Shown in pieces: positions 36,504 through 45,661 of a DNA stretch of 64,000 bases. The DNA is from an uncultured Pseudomonadota bacterium (GTDB lineage Bacteria; Bdellovibrionota_B; Oligoflexia; Oligoflexales; CAIYRB01). The stretch covers positions 1 through 64,000 of the forward strand of contig CAIYRB010000002.1 in assembly GCA_903928445.1 (NCBI GenBank), in the 5' to 3' direction. Under the pieces are notes generated by a model that searched no databases, was not told the DNA's origin, and worked only from the letters and a program-made list of their open reading frames with translations. How positions within the stretch are numbered: the first letter of the stretch is position 1; each line of letters starts with the position of its first letter. Both the position numbers and the translations under genes were made by a program.

Positions 36504-37487
36504 ATGCGCTACGTCGCCACGACCGGCCCCGGCGGAGCCGAGGTGCTGCAGATCCAAACCACCGCGACGCCAAGTCCAGGACCAGGAGACGTACTGATTC
36601 GCGTCGCAGCGTCCGGCGTCAATCGACCCGACTTAGCCCAGCGAGCCGGTCTCTACCCTCCCCCACCCGGGGCCTCGCCTATCTTGGGTCTTGAGGTGGC
36701 CGGAATCATCGAAGGAGCGCCTAGTGACTCGGGCTTTCAGCCAGGCGACCGCGTCTGCGCGCTGGTCCCCGGCGGCGGCTATGCCACGCACTGCGTGACG
36801 CCGGCTAGCCACTGTCTGCCCATTCCAAAGAATCTGGACTTCACGCATGCGGCTGGCATAGCTGAAACCTTTTTTACCGTCTGGGCCAATGTGTTCCAGA
36901 TCGGCGGTCTGAAGGCGGGCCAGCGCTTTCTGGTCCACGGCGGCACCAGCGGCATTGGCGTCACGGCGCTGCAGCTGGCTAGGGCCTTTGGCGCCGAGGC
37001 CTATGCGACGGCCGGTAGCGAGCGCAAGGTTGCGGCCTGCGTCGAGCTTGGGGCGCGTGCGGCGATCAACTACCGTAGCGAGGACTTTGTCGCGAGGCTC
37101 GCTGCACTGACTGAGGGTCAGGGCGTGGACGTGATCCTGGATATGGTGGGTGGTGATTACACGGCAAAAAACATCGCGTGTTTAGCGATGAATGGACGGC
37201 TGGTGCAGATTGCGACCTTGGGTGGGGCGAAGGTGCAGATCCACTTGCCAACGGTGATGCAAAAGCGGTTGGTGATCACTGGGTCGACGCTGCGACCGCG
37301 CAGTGTAGCGGACAAGGCGAGGATTGCGAGTGAGCTGCGGGAGCGGGTGTGGCCGCTACTGGAGTCTGGGCAGGTGAAGGTGGTGGTGGATAAAGTGTTT
37401 GAGTTTGGGGATGTGCGGAAGGCGCATGAGTATCTGGAGGCGGGGGAGCATATTGGGAAGGTGATTTTGGTTCATGAGGCGGGGTGA
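36504..37487 (+). CDS. NAD(P)H quinone oxidoreductase, MDR superfamily (PIG3-like)
   Basis: The 327-residue zinc-free medium-chain reductase has a GroES-like N-terminus (MRYVATTGPGGAEVL, GVNRPDLAQRAGLYPPPPG) and a Rossmann fold with the nucleotide motif VHGGTSGIGVTALQLA. The PPPPGASPILGLE segment matches the PIG3/TP53I3 subgroup. It should reduce quinones with NADPH. AGGAG precedes the ATG. The last third of the gene is noticeably richer in G on the coding strand than the first part. Confidence 0.92.
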   Translation: MRYVATTGPGGAEVLQIQTTATPSPGPGDVLIRVAASGVNRPDLAQRAGLYPPPPGASPILGLEVAGIIEGAPSDSGFQPGDRVCALVPGGGYATHCVTPASHCLPIPKNLDFTHAAGIAETFFTVWANVFQIGGLKAGQRFLVHGGTSGIGVTALQLARAFGAEAYATAGSERKVAACVELGARAAINYRSEDFVARLAALTEGQGVDVILDMVGGDYTAKNIACLAMNGRLVQIATLGGAKVQIHLPTVMQKRLVITGSTLRPRSVADKARIASELRERVWPLLESGQVKVVVDKVFEFGDVRKAHEYLEAGEHIGKVILVHEAG

Positions 37488-37648
37488 GGTGGTGAAACGC
37501 AGAGGCGCGGCGAGATTTAGGATGATCCTCACTTTACCGGCCGCTGGGTCTGTTTCATCGACCAACACAACACTCTATGGAGTTCGCGGCATCGCGGGCT
37601 TCTTGGCTGGCGGCATAGCTACTCGGTGTCCAGTTCTTTGCAGAGGCC

Positions 37649-38182
37649 TCATTTCGTAGATTCAACCTGATTTTTGAGCTTCGAAAGTCCCTTTTCAAAC
37701 TCGCCACCAATCATTTTATCCACGCTGATAAAGATACCCACCAATCGGAACAGGAAATTATTGTGACCATCAACGCTCCATGTCACTTGAGTCCCCCCTG
37801 CTACGGGAGTTAAGGAAATTTCGGCAAATTGCGACATCTCCATGGGTTTTGTATACACCAGTTGTGATTTAACGGATTTGTTCGGTACGCTCTCAATGAT
37901 CGTTGAAGAGCCTGTACCCATTTTACCGGTGCTCTCCCAAAACGATTTCGACTGTACGCCTTCTTCCGGGCCTGAATATTGCATTTTGCAGTTGGGGTCA
38001 GAGTCTTGCCAAGGCATCCAATCATTCATTTTTTTGGAATTATTGAGATAGGGAAACAATCTTTCTGGTGTTGCCGCGATGACCATGTCACGTGAAATAT
38101 TCATAGCGGGCTCTTTTAGAGCTGCATAGACAACCAAGCACAGAATCAGAATACCGACCAAGGCCAAAATTTTGACTAACAT
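37649..38182 (-). CDS. Membrane-anchored SRPBCC (polyketide cyclase-like) protein
   Basis: The 177-residue protein has an N-terminal membrane segment (LVKILALVGILILCLVVYAAL) and a START/SRPBCC-type lipid-binding fold (ISRDMVIAATPERLFPYLNN, then NDWMPWQDSDPN, and a C-terminal amphipathic helix FEKGLSKLKNQVE). Similar proteins are annotated as polyketide cyclases or dehydrases without known substrates. GAGGAG lies before the ATG. It is monocistronic as far as can be seen. Confidence 0.8.
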   Translation of the reverse strand: MLVKILALVGILILCLVVYAALKEPAMNISRDMVIAATPERLFPYLNNSKKMNDWMPWQDSDPNCKMQYSGPEEGVQSKSFWESTGKMGTGSSTIIESVPNKSVKSQLVYTKPMEMSQFAEISLTPVAGGTQVTWSVDGHNNFLFRLVGIFISVDKMIGGEFEKGLSKLKNQVESTK

Positions 38183-38416
38183 GTCCCTTGCTCCTCATTT
38201 CTTGGCGTCTATGGTTCAAATATTCGATACCAGAATGATACCGGAAGACATGACCAGTATCTAGTCGGGCCATTTTTTGCTCGCCTTTATAAACACGGTT
38301 AAACACCGCTGGTTCGAAGTTTTCATTCAAGTAATATCAATAAGCTATAAAATACTCCTAATGTTTTACCGTGAAAATACCGTATAATTGTCAGACAAGT
38401 GCGCGAAGGGTGGACC

Positions 38417-38707
38417 ATGGACCCCAGCCAACGACCGGAGAAGAAAATGAGTGCCACCGTCAAACAGAGGGGGCCTGAGATCAATTTCGATTCGGACGAA
38501 CAACGGGCACTCATTGAGGAAGCCGCGCAAAGTCGTGGGCTCTCAGTAACGGCATTCATCCGCAGCAGTGCGCTGAAAGAAGCTAACGAAATCTTGAAGC
38601 AAAGTCAGTTGATACTCCTGTCGGACAGAGACTGGAGCACTGCCACTGAATTACTTGCCTCCCCACCGGCGCCAAATGAGGCCCTAAAGAAACTACTTAA
38701 AGTTTGA
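38417..38707 (+). CDS. DUF1778 (TacA-like) antitoxin
   Basis: A 96-residue protein with a ribbon-helix-helix-like N-terminal part (INFDSDEQRALIEEAAQSRGLSVTAFIRSSALKEA), the DUF1778 hallmark, and a C-terminal tail that binds GNAT toxins in known TacAT systems (SDRDWSTATELLASPPAPNEALKKLL). ATG codons at 38417 and 38447 both have ribosome-binding sites (GAAGGG and GGAG). It lies nine bases before a truncated GNAT toxin gene. It is probably an orphan antitoxin today. Confidence 0.85.
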   Translation: MDPSQRPEKKMSATVKQRGPEINFDSDEQRALIEEAAQSRGLSVTAFIRSSALKEANEILKQSQLILLSDRDWSTATELLASPPAPNEALKKLLKV

Positions 38708-38716
38708 AGGGTCTGA

Positions 38717-38938
38717 ATGCTTCGATTTCTGCCCATCGACGCTTCGATGGATCTCAAGGCATTTTCATGCGAGGAAGAGCCGCTCACGACCTACTTCCAC
38801 CGTTTCGCACTTGGTAACCACAAAAAGGGCATTGCTACGTGCGTTGTCTGTCAAAATGAGGACGATCGAATCGTCGGCTATTACGCTTTCAGCATGGCTC
38901 AAGTCGCAAAGGATAGCTTATTGCCAGAGGCCGCCTGA
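38717..38938 (+). pseudogene. Truncated TacT-like GNAT toxin
   Basis: The 73-residue product matches the first half of TacT-type acetyltransferase toxins (FSCEEEPLTTYFHRFALGNHKKGIATCVVC, then RIVGYYAFS). It stops at LLPEAA, where full-length toxins continue for about 90 more residues with the acetyl-CoA loop. The sequence beyond runs straight into the 3' end of the ABC permease on the other strand. The 3' half is gone, so charging of aminoacyl-tRNA is unlikely. Confidence 0.75.
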
Positions 38939-38958
38939 CTGCGGCGGCGGCATCCCCG

Positions 38959-39729
38959 TTATAGATCGGCGCGTTCGAGAAACAGCCAGGCGGCCAGAAC
39001 CGCCGTGAGGCCGTAGGCAATGGCGACCCAGGTGGTGAGGGCGAAAGGATCGAAGGCCGCAGAGGCGTCGTGCCAGGTCACCAGGGTACCGAGGCTAGCG
39101 AAGGGTAGATAGGGGACGACGGCGGCCAGCTGTTTGTGCTCGAGGGTGAAGGTCAAAATTGGTTCGAGTAGCAATGGCCACAGTACCAATAGCATGATCG
39201 CCGGGACCGGACGACGCAGCACAACGCCGCTGAGGACGGCGGCGTTGAGTAAGGCCATGCCGTAGATGAGGTAGCCTAGCTCGGCGCGAAGCAAGGACAG
39301 CAGCGAGGAGGCGACGCTGACATCGACCTGTTCGATCGAGGCGTAGCCGAGCAGAAAGCCGCAGGCAATGGTGGTGATCAGGCCACAGGTGACGAGGAGG
39401 AGGTTTTGCATGACCCAGCTGAGCACGATCTGCCAGCGTTCTAATCCGGCAATGACCTGAGCCCGCACGACCTTTAGTTCAAACTCAGCGCAGACCAGTT
39501 GAATGACAAAAAACGCCGGAATATAGAGCAGCCAACGACTCAGTCCGACGATGGTGCGCCAGACTGCGGGTCGGGCAAAGAGCCCGTGCAAGAGGTCGAC
39601 GCTGCCTTGGATGTTGAGCGTGAGTTGCGACGCGGCGTAGCTCAAAAGGACGATTAAGCCAAGGTGGAGCAAGGTGAAGCGGTGAAAACTCCGGTAGCCG
39701 AACAGCTTGGCTATAAGTAAACGAATCAT
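38959..39729 (-). CDS. ABC-2 type transporter permease
   Basis: A 256-residue protein with about six membrane segments and the general look of ABC-2 exporter permeases. It starts four bases inside the 3' end of the ATPase gene (ATGA overlap), so the two are coupled. No substrate can be inferred. The gene ends next to the toxin remnant. Confidence 0.85.
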   Translation of the reverse strand: MIRLLIAKLFGYRSFHRFTLLHLGLIVLLSYAASQLTLNIQGSVDLLHGLFARPAVWRTIVGLSRWLLYIPAFFVIQLVCAEFELKVVRAQVIAGLERWQIVLSWVMQNLLLVTCGLITTIACGFLLGYASIEQVDVSVASSLLSLLRAELGYLIYGMALLNAAVLSGVVLRRPVPAIMLLVLWPLLLEPILTFTLEHKQLAAVVPYLPFASLGTLVTWHDASAAFDPFALTTWVAIAYGLTAVLAAWLFLERADL

Positions 39730-40625
39730 GTCGGGTCTCCCTTGCCCATCAAGGCCAGGTATTGGCTCTCTAAGCTGGGTTGGCGTTGGACGAGGTGGTG
39801 CAACACGATGCCTGCTTCTAGCAAGTGTTTATTTAGTTGGGCGCAGCTAAGGGTGGACTGGTAAACACGCAAGAACCCTTCAGCTGGCTCGATCCGGGCA
39901 TGCGCATCGAGTTTGCGTAGAGCTTGCTCTAGAGCCGCGAGGTTGACGGCCCCCAGTTCCAGCCAGCCGCCGGTCGCAAACACCGATTTGGTCGGTCCGA
40001 CATGGTGCAAGGAACCCGCCTTGAGGATGGCGACGTGGTCGCACACCTTCTCGACCTCGTCCATGATATGGCTGGACAGGATGACCGTGCCGCCGCCCTT
40101 GGCGAACTCGCCGATGATGGCCCTAATGTCGTAGATGCCCTGCGCGTCGACACCGTTGGTCGGCTCATCGAGGACGAGCACCTCGGGCTTACCTAGCAAG
40201 GCTGCGGCGATGCCGAGCCGCTGCTTCATGCCAAGGGAGTAACCATGAAACAGTTGATGCCGAGCCGACCATAGGCCAACCTGCTGCAGGGCTCGTTGTA
40301 CCCCAACCGCAGGGACTCGCTTGATCGCCGCGATGGTCGCCACATTCGCCTCGCCCGACAGCCATGGGTAGAAGCTCGGCTGTTCGAGCAAAGCCCCAAT
40401 GCGCAGGCGCTGCCGCGCCGATGCGGCCTGACCAAACCAACGCACGCTGCCACGGTCAGGCACGACCGCTCCAAGCAGCATCGCCAGAGTCGTGGTCTTA
40501 CCACTACCGTTGAGACCGAGCAGCCCGAAGACCTGCCCGGCATCGACGGACAACGACAGGCTCGTCACCGCCGCCTTGCCGGCGTAGGATTTGCTCAGTT
40601 CGTGCGTGGCTAACACTGCGCTCAC
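39726..40625 (-). CDS. ABC transporter ATP-binding protein
   Basis: The 299-residue ATPase has Walker A GLNGSGKTT, signature YSLGMKQRLG, Walker B VLVLDEPTNGVD and the switch His in VILSSH. The C-terminal 80 residues are a typical CcmA/NatA-type extension. It pairs with the adjoining ABC-2 permease to form an exporter of unknown substrate (antibiotic or lipid exporters are common in this class). Confidence 0.93.
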   Translation of the reverse strand: MSAVLATHELSKSYAGKAAVTSLSLSVDAGQVFGLLGLNGSGKTTTLAMLLGAVVPDRGSVRWFGQAASARQRLRIGALLEQPSFYPWLSGEANVATIAAIKRVPAVGVQRALQQVGLWSARHQLFHGYSLGMKQRLGIAAALLGKPEVLVLDEPTNGVDAQGIYDIRAIIGEFAKGGGTVILSSHIMDEVEKVCDHVAILKAGSLHHVGPTKSVFATGGWLELGAVNLAALEQALRKLDAHARIEPAEGFLRVYQSTLSCAQLNKHLLEAGIVLHHLVQRQPSLESQYLALMGKGDPT

Positions 40626-40738
40626 GGTAGGTCCTTTCGCGAAGGGGGCTCCATTTTAGTCTATGGATAAGATATGGTATATGCGAGCTGTCCCGGATAT
40701 TCCACCGCCGTTCCTTATTTGTTTTAAGGATGCAACCT

Positions 40739-42391
40739 ATGCTTGTACAAGATCTGTTCGGATCATCCTTGCGCCGTCTGCCATGGATCTCGATGCTGAT
40801 TCTGTCCTTGGCCGGACTCGCCGCTTGCCGGACCAGCAAGGCCGGATCGGACGTCAAGGCGGAACCAGCCAGCAGTGCTGGCGCGCTGGTTGCGACCTTT
40901 CCCGATGACTTCTTTTTTGGCGTTGCCACCGCGCCAGCGCATGTTGAGGACCACCTCGACGATATGTGGCTCCAGTTTGCCCAAGATCGGGCAAAAGATG
41001 GGGTCAAGGCCTGGACCAACGCCGGCTTTCCAGAGCTGCGGCTCAATTTCTGGACCGACTATAAAACCGAAATCGATCTGGCCCACGAGCTTGGTAGCAA
41101 GGTCTTTCGCATGGGAGTCGACTGGGGGCGCCTGGTTCCAACCCAACCGTCCTTGGATGGTTGTCCCGGCCGGGAGAGCGCGTGCATGCCAGGCGTCACG
41201 GACAAAGCGGCCTTGGCGCACTATCACGAGATCGTTCGCTATGCCCGCAGTCAAAATATGACGGTGATGATGACCCTGTACCATCACTCCCTACCGATTT
41301 GGCTGATGAACCTAAAGCCCGACAGCAAGGGCAACAACACCGATGGTGGCTGGACCAATGCCGATACCATTGACCACTTTAGCGCATTTGCCAGAGACGT
41401 CGTTACGGAGCTTAAGGCTGATGTCGATCTATGGGTGATCTTCAACGAACCGGCGGTGTTCGCCTCGCTAGCCTACGGTGCCGGGATCTGGCCGCCGGCT
41501 AAAGGATTCGATATTACTGCAATATTTAATTCCAACTACTATACAGGGAATGTTTACAAAGCATTTAACAACATGATCGCTGCCCACAACCAGGTCTATA
41601 GACTCATCAAGAGCATCGATACCGTATCAAGTCAAGATCCATTGACGGACTCCTACGGACCAGCATCGGTCGGTATCGCCCATAACGTCGGACTGCAAAC
41701 CGGCGAGTCTTTTATCGATCAAAAGCTGGCCGACTTCACGCGCTCCAACATGAACTATTATTTCATCGATGGCATCCGCGATCATCTCGACTTTTTGGGA
41801 CTCAATTATTACGGCGAGGAGCATATTCAAAACGCCAGCATTTCGCCTCAACCCAACCGCGAGTACAGCGACTCTGGCAGAGGAATCAATCCGACCGGCC
41901 TATTCCTCACCCTCAAGGATATGCATGACCGCTACGCCAAAGACAAGCCGCTGCCGATCATCGTCACCGAAAACGGCATTGCCGACGCCAGCGACATCCT
42001 GCGCCCCTCGTATCTGATTGAACACCTCCTCGCCATCGCCGCAGCGAGGAAGGCTGGCATTGACATCAGGGGCTACATTCTTTGGACTCTCTCCGACAAC
42101 TGGGAATGGGCGGACGGCTATTGCCCGAAATTTGGCGTTGTCGCCGTCGACCGTTCAACCGAGCGTTTAGATCGCACCAAGCGCGGCTCCTTTGCCCTTT
42201 ACCAAGCCATTGCCGCAAGCCACCAGATCACCCAAGAACAGCGTAACACCGCCTGGTCAACCGTGCGCAGCCATGTCGGCCAGAACCGACCTTTCTGTCG
42301 CAGCAGCGACGGCCGCAATTCACTCAACACGCCGGCCATGCGCCCCATCGTCGACAAGGATTGGCGCTTTACCGACCAGACCGTAGAGTAG
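40739..42391 (+). CDS. Glycoside hydrolase family 1 lipoprotein
   Basis: The 550-residue protein has a lipoprotein signal (LILSLAGLAAC, Cys30) and a GH1 barrel. Acid/base Glu237 is in FNEP and nucleophile Glu411 in TENG; FFFGVATAPAHVE near residue 58 and the GYILWTLSDNWEWADGY segment are family landmarks. GH1 enzymes are beta-glucosidases, beta-galactosidases or related. Placement on a membrane surface is unusual, since most bacterial GH1 enzymes are cytoplasmic. The start at 40739 has AAGG nine bases upstream; 40730 is an alternative. It is divergent from the ABC exporter. Confidence 0.9.
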   Translation: MLVQDLFGSSLRRLPWISMLILSLAGLAACRTSKAGSDVKAEPASSAGALVATFPDDFFFGVATAPAHVEDHLDDMWLQFAQDRAKDGVKAWTNAGFPELRLNFWTDYKTEIDLAHELGSKVFRMGVDWGRLVPTQPSLDGCPGRESACMPGVTDKAALAHYHEIVRYARSQNMTVMMTLYHHSLPIWLMNLKPDSKGNNTDGGWTNADTIDHFSAFARDVVTELKADVDLWVIFNEPAVFASLAYGAGIWPPAKGFDITAIFNSNYYTGNVYKAFNNMIAAHNQVYRLIKSIDTVSSQDPLTDSYGPASVGIAHNVGLQTGESFIDQKLADFTRSNMNYYFIDGIRDHLDFLGLNYYGEEHIQNASISPQPNREYSDSGRGINPTGLFLTLKDMHDRYAKDKPLPIIVTENGIADASDILRPSYLIEHLLAIAAARKAGIDIRGYILWTLSDNWEWADGYCPKFGVVAVDRSTERLDRTKRGSFALYQAIAASHQITQEQRNTAWSTVRSHVGQNRPFCRSSDGRNSLNTPAMRPIVDKDWRFTDQTVE

Positions 42392-42415
42392 CTACTAGAC
42401 TTTTCCGACTAGACG

Positions 42416-42694
42416 GTGCAATGGCCGCAAGCTGAGGGCGAATTTCGCGAAGTCCTGCGCCTGCAACCGAACTACGGCCTGGCCTATTTCAACCTCGGCA
42501 TCACCTTGCACCGCCAGGGTCAACTGCAAGCTGCCAAAGAGGCCTTGGAGCATGCGTTGAGCCTCGTTGGAGATTTGCCGCAGGCCGCCGTCCAGCTCGG
42601 ACGGGTGGCGATGGATCAAAAGGATGTTCCCGAGGCGGAGCGGCGCTTCAAACAAGCACAAGAATGGCAGCGGAGTATAGAGAGTCGCCAATGA
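42416..42694 (+). CDS. Short TPR protein, possibly truncated
   Basis: A 92-codon frame with two to three tetratricopeptide repeats (AEGEFREVLRLQPNYGLAYFNLG, then AKEALEHALSLVGDLPQAAVQLG, then AERRFKQAQEW). No start with a clear ribosome-binding site is seen; the GTG at 42416 is tentative. It may be the 3' end of a larger TPR gene lost upstream. Confidence 0.55.
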   Translation: MQWPQAEGEFREVLRLQPNYGLAYFNLGITLHRQGQLQAAKEALEHALSLVGDLPQAAVQLGRVAMDQKDVPEAERRFKQAQEWQRSIESRQ

Positions 42695-42747
42695 TAGCGG
42701 CAGAGAAGCCGCTCGTGACGCTGTCACTTCTTGACCAGATCAAGGTC

Positions 42748-43986
42748 TCAATGTAGCTCATCCGTGTCGCGCAGCTTAGGAAAGAGCCATGCCCATAGCG
42801 CGACCACTGCAATGGTGCCAACGCCACCAATCAGCGTCGCAGGAACCGTGCCAAACCAGGATGCAGTCAGGCCTGACTCAAATTCTCCGAGTTCGTTCGA
42901 CGCGCCGATGAAGACTTGATTGACGGCCCCTACTCGACCGCGCATCGCTGGCGGCGTGCGCAGTTGCACCAAGGTGGTGCGGACAAAGACGCTGACCAGA
43001 TCGGCTGCGCCTATCGTTACTAAACAAAGCAGAGACAAAGTGAACGACGTCGATAGGGCAAAAACACAGGTACCAGCACCAAACAAAGCGACACAGCCAA
43101 GCATCACCTTGCCGGCGTTGTGACGCAGCGGACGATAAGCCAGATACACCGCCATCAGAGCCGCACCTAAAGCCGGTGCGCTGCGCAGCACGCCGAGTCC
43201 CATCGGTCCAATATGCAGGATATCGCGAGCATAGATCGGCAGTAGCGCGACGGCGCCCCCGAGTAATACGGCGAATAGGTCAAGTGAGATCGCACCGAGT
43301 AAAACTTGATGCGTCCGCACATAATGAATACCTGCCAATAATCGGGACCAATTGGCATCACCTGGTTCCATGCGGCCGGTGCGAATGTGTAAACCAAGGA
43401 TCGCTAGGAGCGCGACCGTGCTAAGGATCCCACAGGCTAAATAGACGTCAGCTGGTCCCTGGTGCAGCCCATAGAGAACGCCGCCCAATGCTGGGCCAAG
43501 GACCGTAGCGATTTGCCACACGCTTGAGTTCCACGCCAGGGCGTTGGCGAAATCGCTGGTGGGAACCAGGCTAGGAAGCAGCGCCGAAGCCGCCGGGCCG
43601 CCAAAGGCCCGGGCCGTGCCGAACAGCAGCAAAATCAGATAAATGGGCGTCAGACTGTGGGTTAAGTCCATGCCGCTGGTGGCGGTCCAATACAAGGCGG
43701 CGGCACACAGCAACATCATGACGTAGTAGACGATCAAGATCTGCCGCCGGTCAAAGCGGTCGGCGACATGGCCGGTGAGCAGGGCCAGCAGCAAGGCCGG
43801 AGCGAATTGCAGCAGCCCCACCATCCCAAGGTCAAACGCACTCTTGCTGATGTCATAGACTTGCCATCCAACCGCGACCGATTGCATCTGGATGCCGAGC
43901 GTACCGGCCAGCCGGGCTACTTCATAGTAGCGAAAATCACGATGTTTAAACGCCGTCAGTGGCGCGGCGTTAGGCGGATGGGACAT
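42748..43986 (-). CDS. MFS transporter (EntS/MFS_3-like)
   Basis: The 412-residue protein has 12 predicted membrane segments and the major-facilitator motif between TM2 and TM3 (GHVADRFDRRQIL). The opening FKHRDFRYYEVARLAG is typical of the enterobactin-exporter-like subgroup. Export of a small metabolite or drug is likely, substrate unknown. GAGG lies before the ATG. Confidence 0.9.
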   Translation of the reverse strand: MSHPPNAAPLTAFKHRDFRYYEVARLAGTLGIQMQSVAVGWQVYDISKSAFDLGMVGLLQFAPALLLALLTGHVADRFDRRQILIVYYVMMLLCAAALYWTATSGMDLTHSLTPIYLILLLFGTARAFGGPAASALLPSLVPTSDFANALAWNSSVWQIATVLGPALGGVLYGLHQGPADVYLACGILSTVALLAILGLHIRTGRMEPGDANWSRLLAGIHYVRTHQVLLGAISLDLFAVLLGGAVALLPIYARDILHIGPMGLGVLRSAPALGAALMAVYLAYRPLRHNAGKVMLGCVALFGAGTCVFALSTSFTLSLLCLVTIGAADLVSVFVRTTLVQLRTPPAMRGRVGAVNQVFIGASNELGEFESGLTASWFGTVPATLIGGVGTIAVVALWAWLFPKLRDTDELH

Positions 43987-44697
43987 CGAAATGATCCTCA
44001 GGGAGCTGGGGGGGCGTCCATGAGTCTGCCATATCTAGGCAGCATTTCGTGCCAAAATCGTCGCAAAAATCGTGGGCAAAAAATTTTGAGGGGACCCACC
44101 CTAAGGCGAGTCCCCCGCGCAACCGCAAGGACGACCGGCAAGCCTCACTGTTTCCAGCTGCTATTGACGATATAGCGGGGTGCATAATCGCCGTCGTTCC
44201 AGGCGTGGAGCGAACATGCCGCGCGGCCACGGGCCTGGTTGAAGTCTCAGCTGCCAGGCCTGGGCCGAGTAAATGGGCGAGTGATATAGGACTCGGTTCG
44301 CCTACTGCATTTAGGCCCTTAAAAGCCAATGATTTGAAACAGTTCGTGAAGATGAAATAAACGTAAAAAATGTCTATAAGCATTTATATTTTACACTAAA
44401 TATTTCTCTTGTGCATTATTATGATATATCTCGGCGCTTACGAGCGCACGACGCGAGCGTGATTATACCATGCTAGCATCGTTGATGTTTACCTAGTAAG
44501 ACGCGAAGACTAGTGCATCAGGCCGCGATACAGCTGGATCATCCAGAAATATTTTAGACGGATACTAGACGTCATGCGATCGCACCAAAGATAGTGCGTA
44601 TTCCGCCGAAGGCGGGGGCCCGTTCCGGGCCAAAGGCGCATGCTCGAGTACATTGACGTACCGTGCAGTTCGTGCCTTTAGGCACACTGAGCCGCAT
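43987..44697. other. 711-bp gap without a supported gene
   Basis: The first half holds frames without ribosome-binding sites or family resemblance. An AT-rich island lies near 44340-44500. Around 44600-44645 a GC-rich stretch with nested inverted repeats (GCCGAAGGCGGG, CCCGTTCCGGG) recalls insertion-sequence ends, but no transposase remains. Confidence 0.4.
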
Positions 44698-45357
44698 TTA
44701 CTTCGATGTCTGAATAAAGATCAGAGCAGACGGCCCGACAATGTGATCATAAGTTTGCCCAGGCTTTGCCACGGTGTCGATCGCCGAGCCGATCTTGCAC
44801 GTGGTGGTCGCGCCGGGCGCCACGTCGACACCGTGTGGACACGGCGCACCAGAGGTGTGCATACGGTGCGTCACGGTATCATCGTTATAAATCGTGAGCA
44901 CGTCACCAATCTTCAATTTGATGGGCGTCGCTGCAGTGTTCCACGGCTCCTTGCCAGTCCCGACCTTGATGTGGAATTTAGTGTAATCAATCACCGGCTG
45001 CGGAGTGGTCGCCGCTGGCACCGGGGCAGGCATATCGGCCGGAGGCGGGGGCGTTGGTGCATTCGGTGACAGCGCAGGGAGCGCTGCGTTTAGGTCGGGC
45101 GCGGGCGTCGTCGGGGCTGCAGGTGCGGGATCGACCGTCGTAGCTGCGGCTGGCGCTTCTACCGGGTTGACGTTGGTAGAAGGAGTCGGGCCTGCCTTAG
45201 CATTGGCATCGCCACCTGTGGCGCTGTTCTGAACAGCCGTGACCCGGCTGTTCTCAGGAGCCTGCGCTCCTGAAGAGCAGCACACGGTAGCGACCATCAT
45301 CACCGCGAGGCTGACCCCGGCAAATAATCTAGCTCTGTAGCGATTGGTCGTAATAAT
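44698..45357 (-). CDS. Cupredoxin-like lipoprotein with Pro/Ala linker
   Basis: The mature protein is a Pro/Ala-rich linker of about 85 residues followed by a C-terminal domain of about 95 residues that looks like a cupredoxin: IGDVLTIYNDDTVTHRMH, GAPCPHGVDVAPG, CKIGSA and a final beta strand SALIFIQTSK. The usual C-terminal Cys-His-Met copper loop is missing, so metal binding is uncertain. The first conventional start, GTG at 45303, would cut off the basic start of the signal peptide. An ATT at 45357 or 45354, with GAGGG just upstream, would give ITTNRYRAR followed by a full hydrophobic stretch and VATVC lipobox. The call here uses the ATT; the minimal form is 44698-45303. Confidence 0.7.
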   Translation of the reverse strand: MITTNRYRARLFAGVSLAVMMVATVCCSSGAQAPENSRVTAVQNSATGGDANAKAGPTPSTNVNPVEAPAAATTVDPAPAAPTTPAPDLNAALPALSPNAPTPPPPADMPAPVPAATTPQPVIDYTKFHIKVGTGKEPWNTAATPIKLKIGDVLTIYNDDTVTHRMHTSGAPCPHGVDVAPGATTTCKIGSAIDTVAKPGQTYDHIVGPSALIFIQTSK

Positions 45358-45499
45358 AGGGCCCTCGTCTTAAGTGGATCAGTTGCAACCACGCACTAGG
45401 AAACGTATCGGATGATGCCAGATCCGGCTTGAGCCCAACTGCAATATGGTCACTTTCAATCATCAAGCTGGGTACTTAGCTCAAGCGGAGGAGGGTCTT

Positions 45500-45601
45500 T
45501 TGAGCAACTCTGGCATTTGCGCCGTCTCGCCCTGGCTCCGCCGCGCGCATTTTTACGGCTTTAATTACGACTATTTAGAATATAAAGCCTTGATTTTATG
45601 A
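45500..45601 (+). CDS. Possible 33-residue leader ORF before the ZIP gene
   Basis: A TTG-started frame of 33 codons is preceded by GGAGGAGGG, the strongest Shine-Dalgarno-like run in the neighbourhood, four bases away. The product ends in an aromatic cluster (HFYGFNYDYLEY). It stops 60 bases before the ZIP transporter gene. It might be a regulatory leader peptide or chance. The remainder of 45358-45661 holds nothing else that I can support. Confidence 0.3.
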   Translation: MSNSGICAVSPWLRRAHFYGFNYDYLEYKALIL

Positions 45602-45661
45602 GCCAACTGCCCCAATACCTTATTGCAAATCGTTCGCGATCTAGAAAAGCCATTGGAGACC

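Noticed and set aside
37488-37530. Possible third, partial hairpin repeat after the quinone oxidoreductase
   Set aside because: GAAACGCAGAGGCGCGGCG resembles the inner arm of the hairpin family, but no second arm or TGTCCG end is present, so the match is too short to call.
44049-44360. 104-codon plus-strand frame in the 711-bp gap
   Set aside because: No start signal and no family resemblance; it also overlaps other equally long frames.
44590-44645. GC-rich nested repeats resembling insertion-sequence ends
   Set aside because: No transposase, target duplication or second end was found nearby, so I did not call a mobile element.
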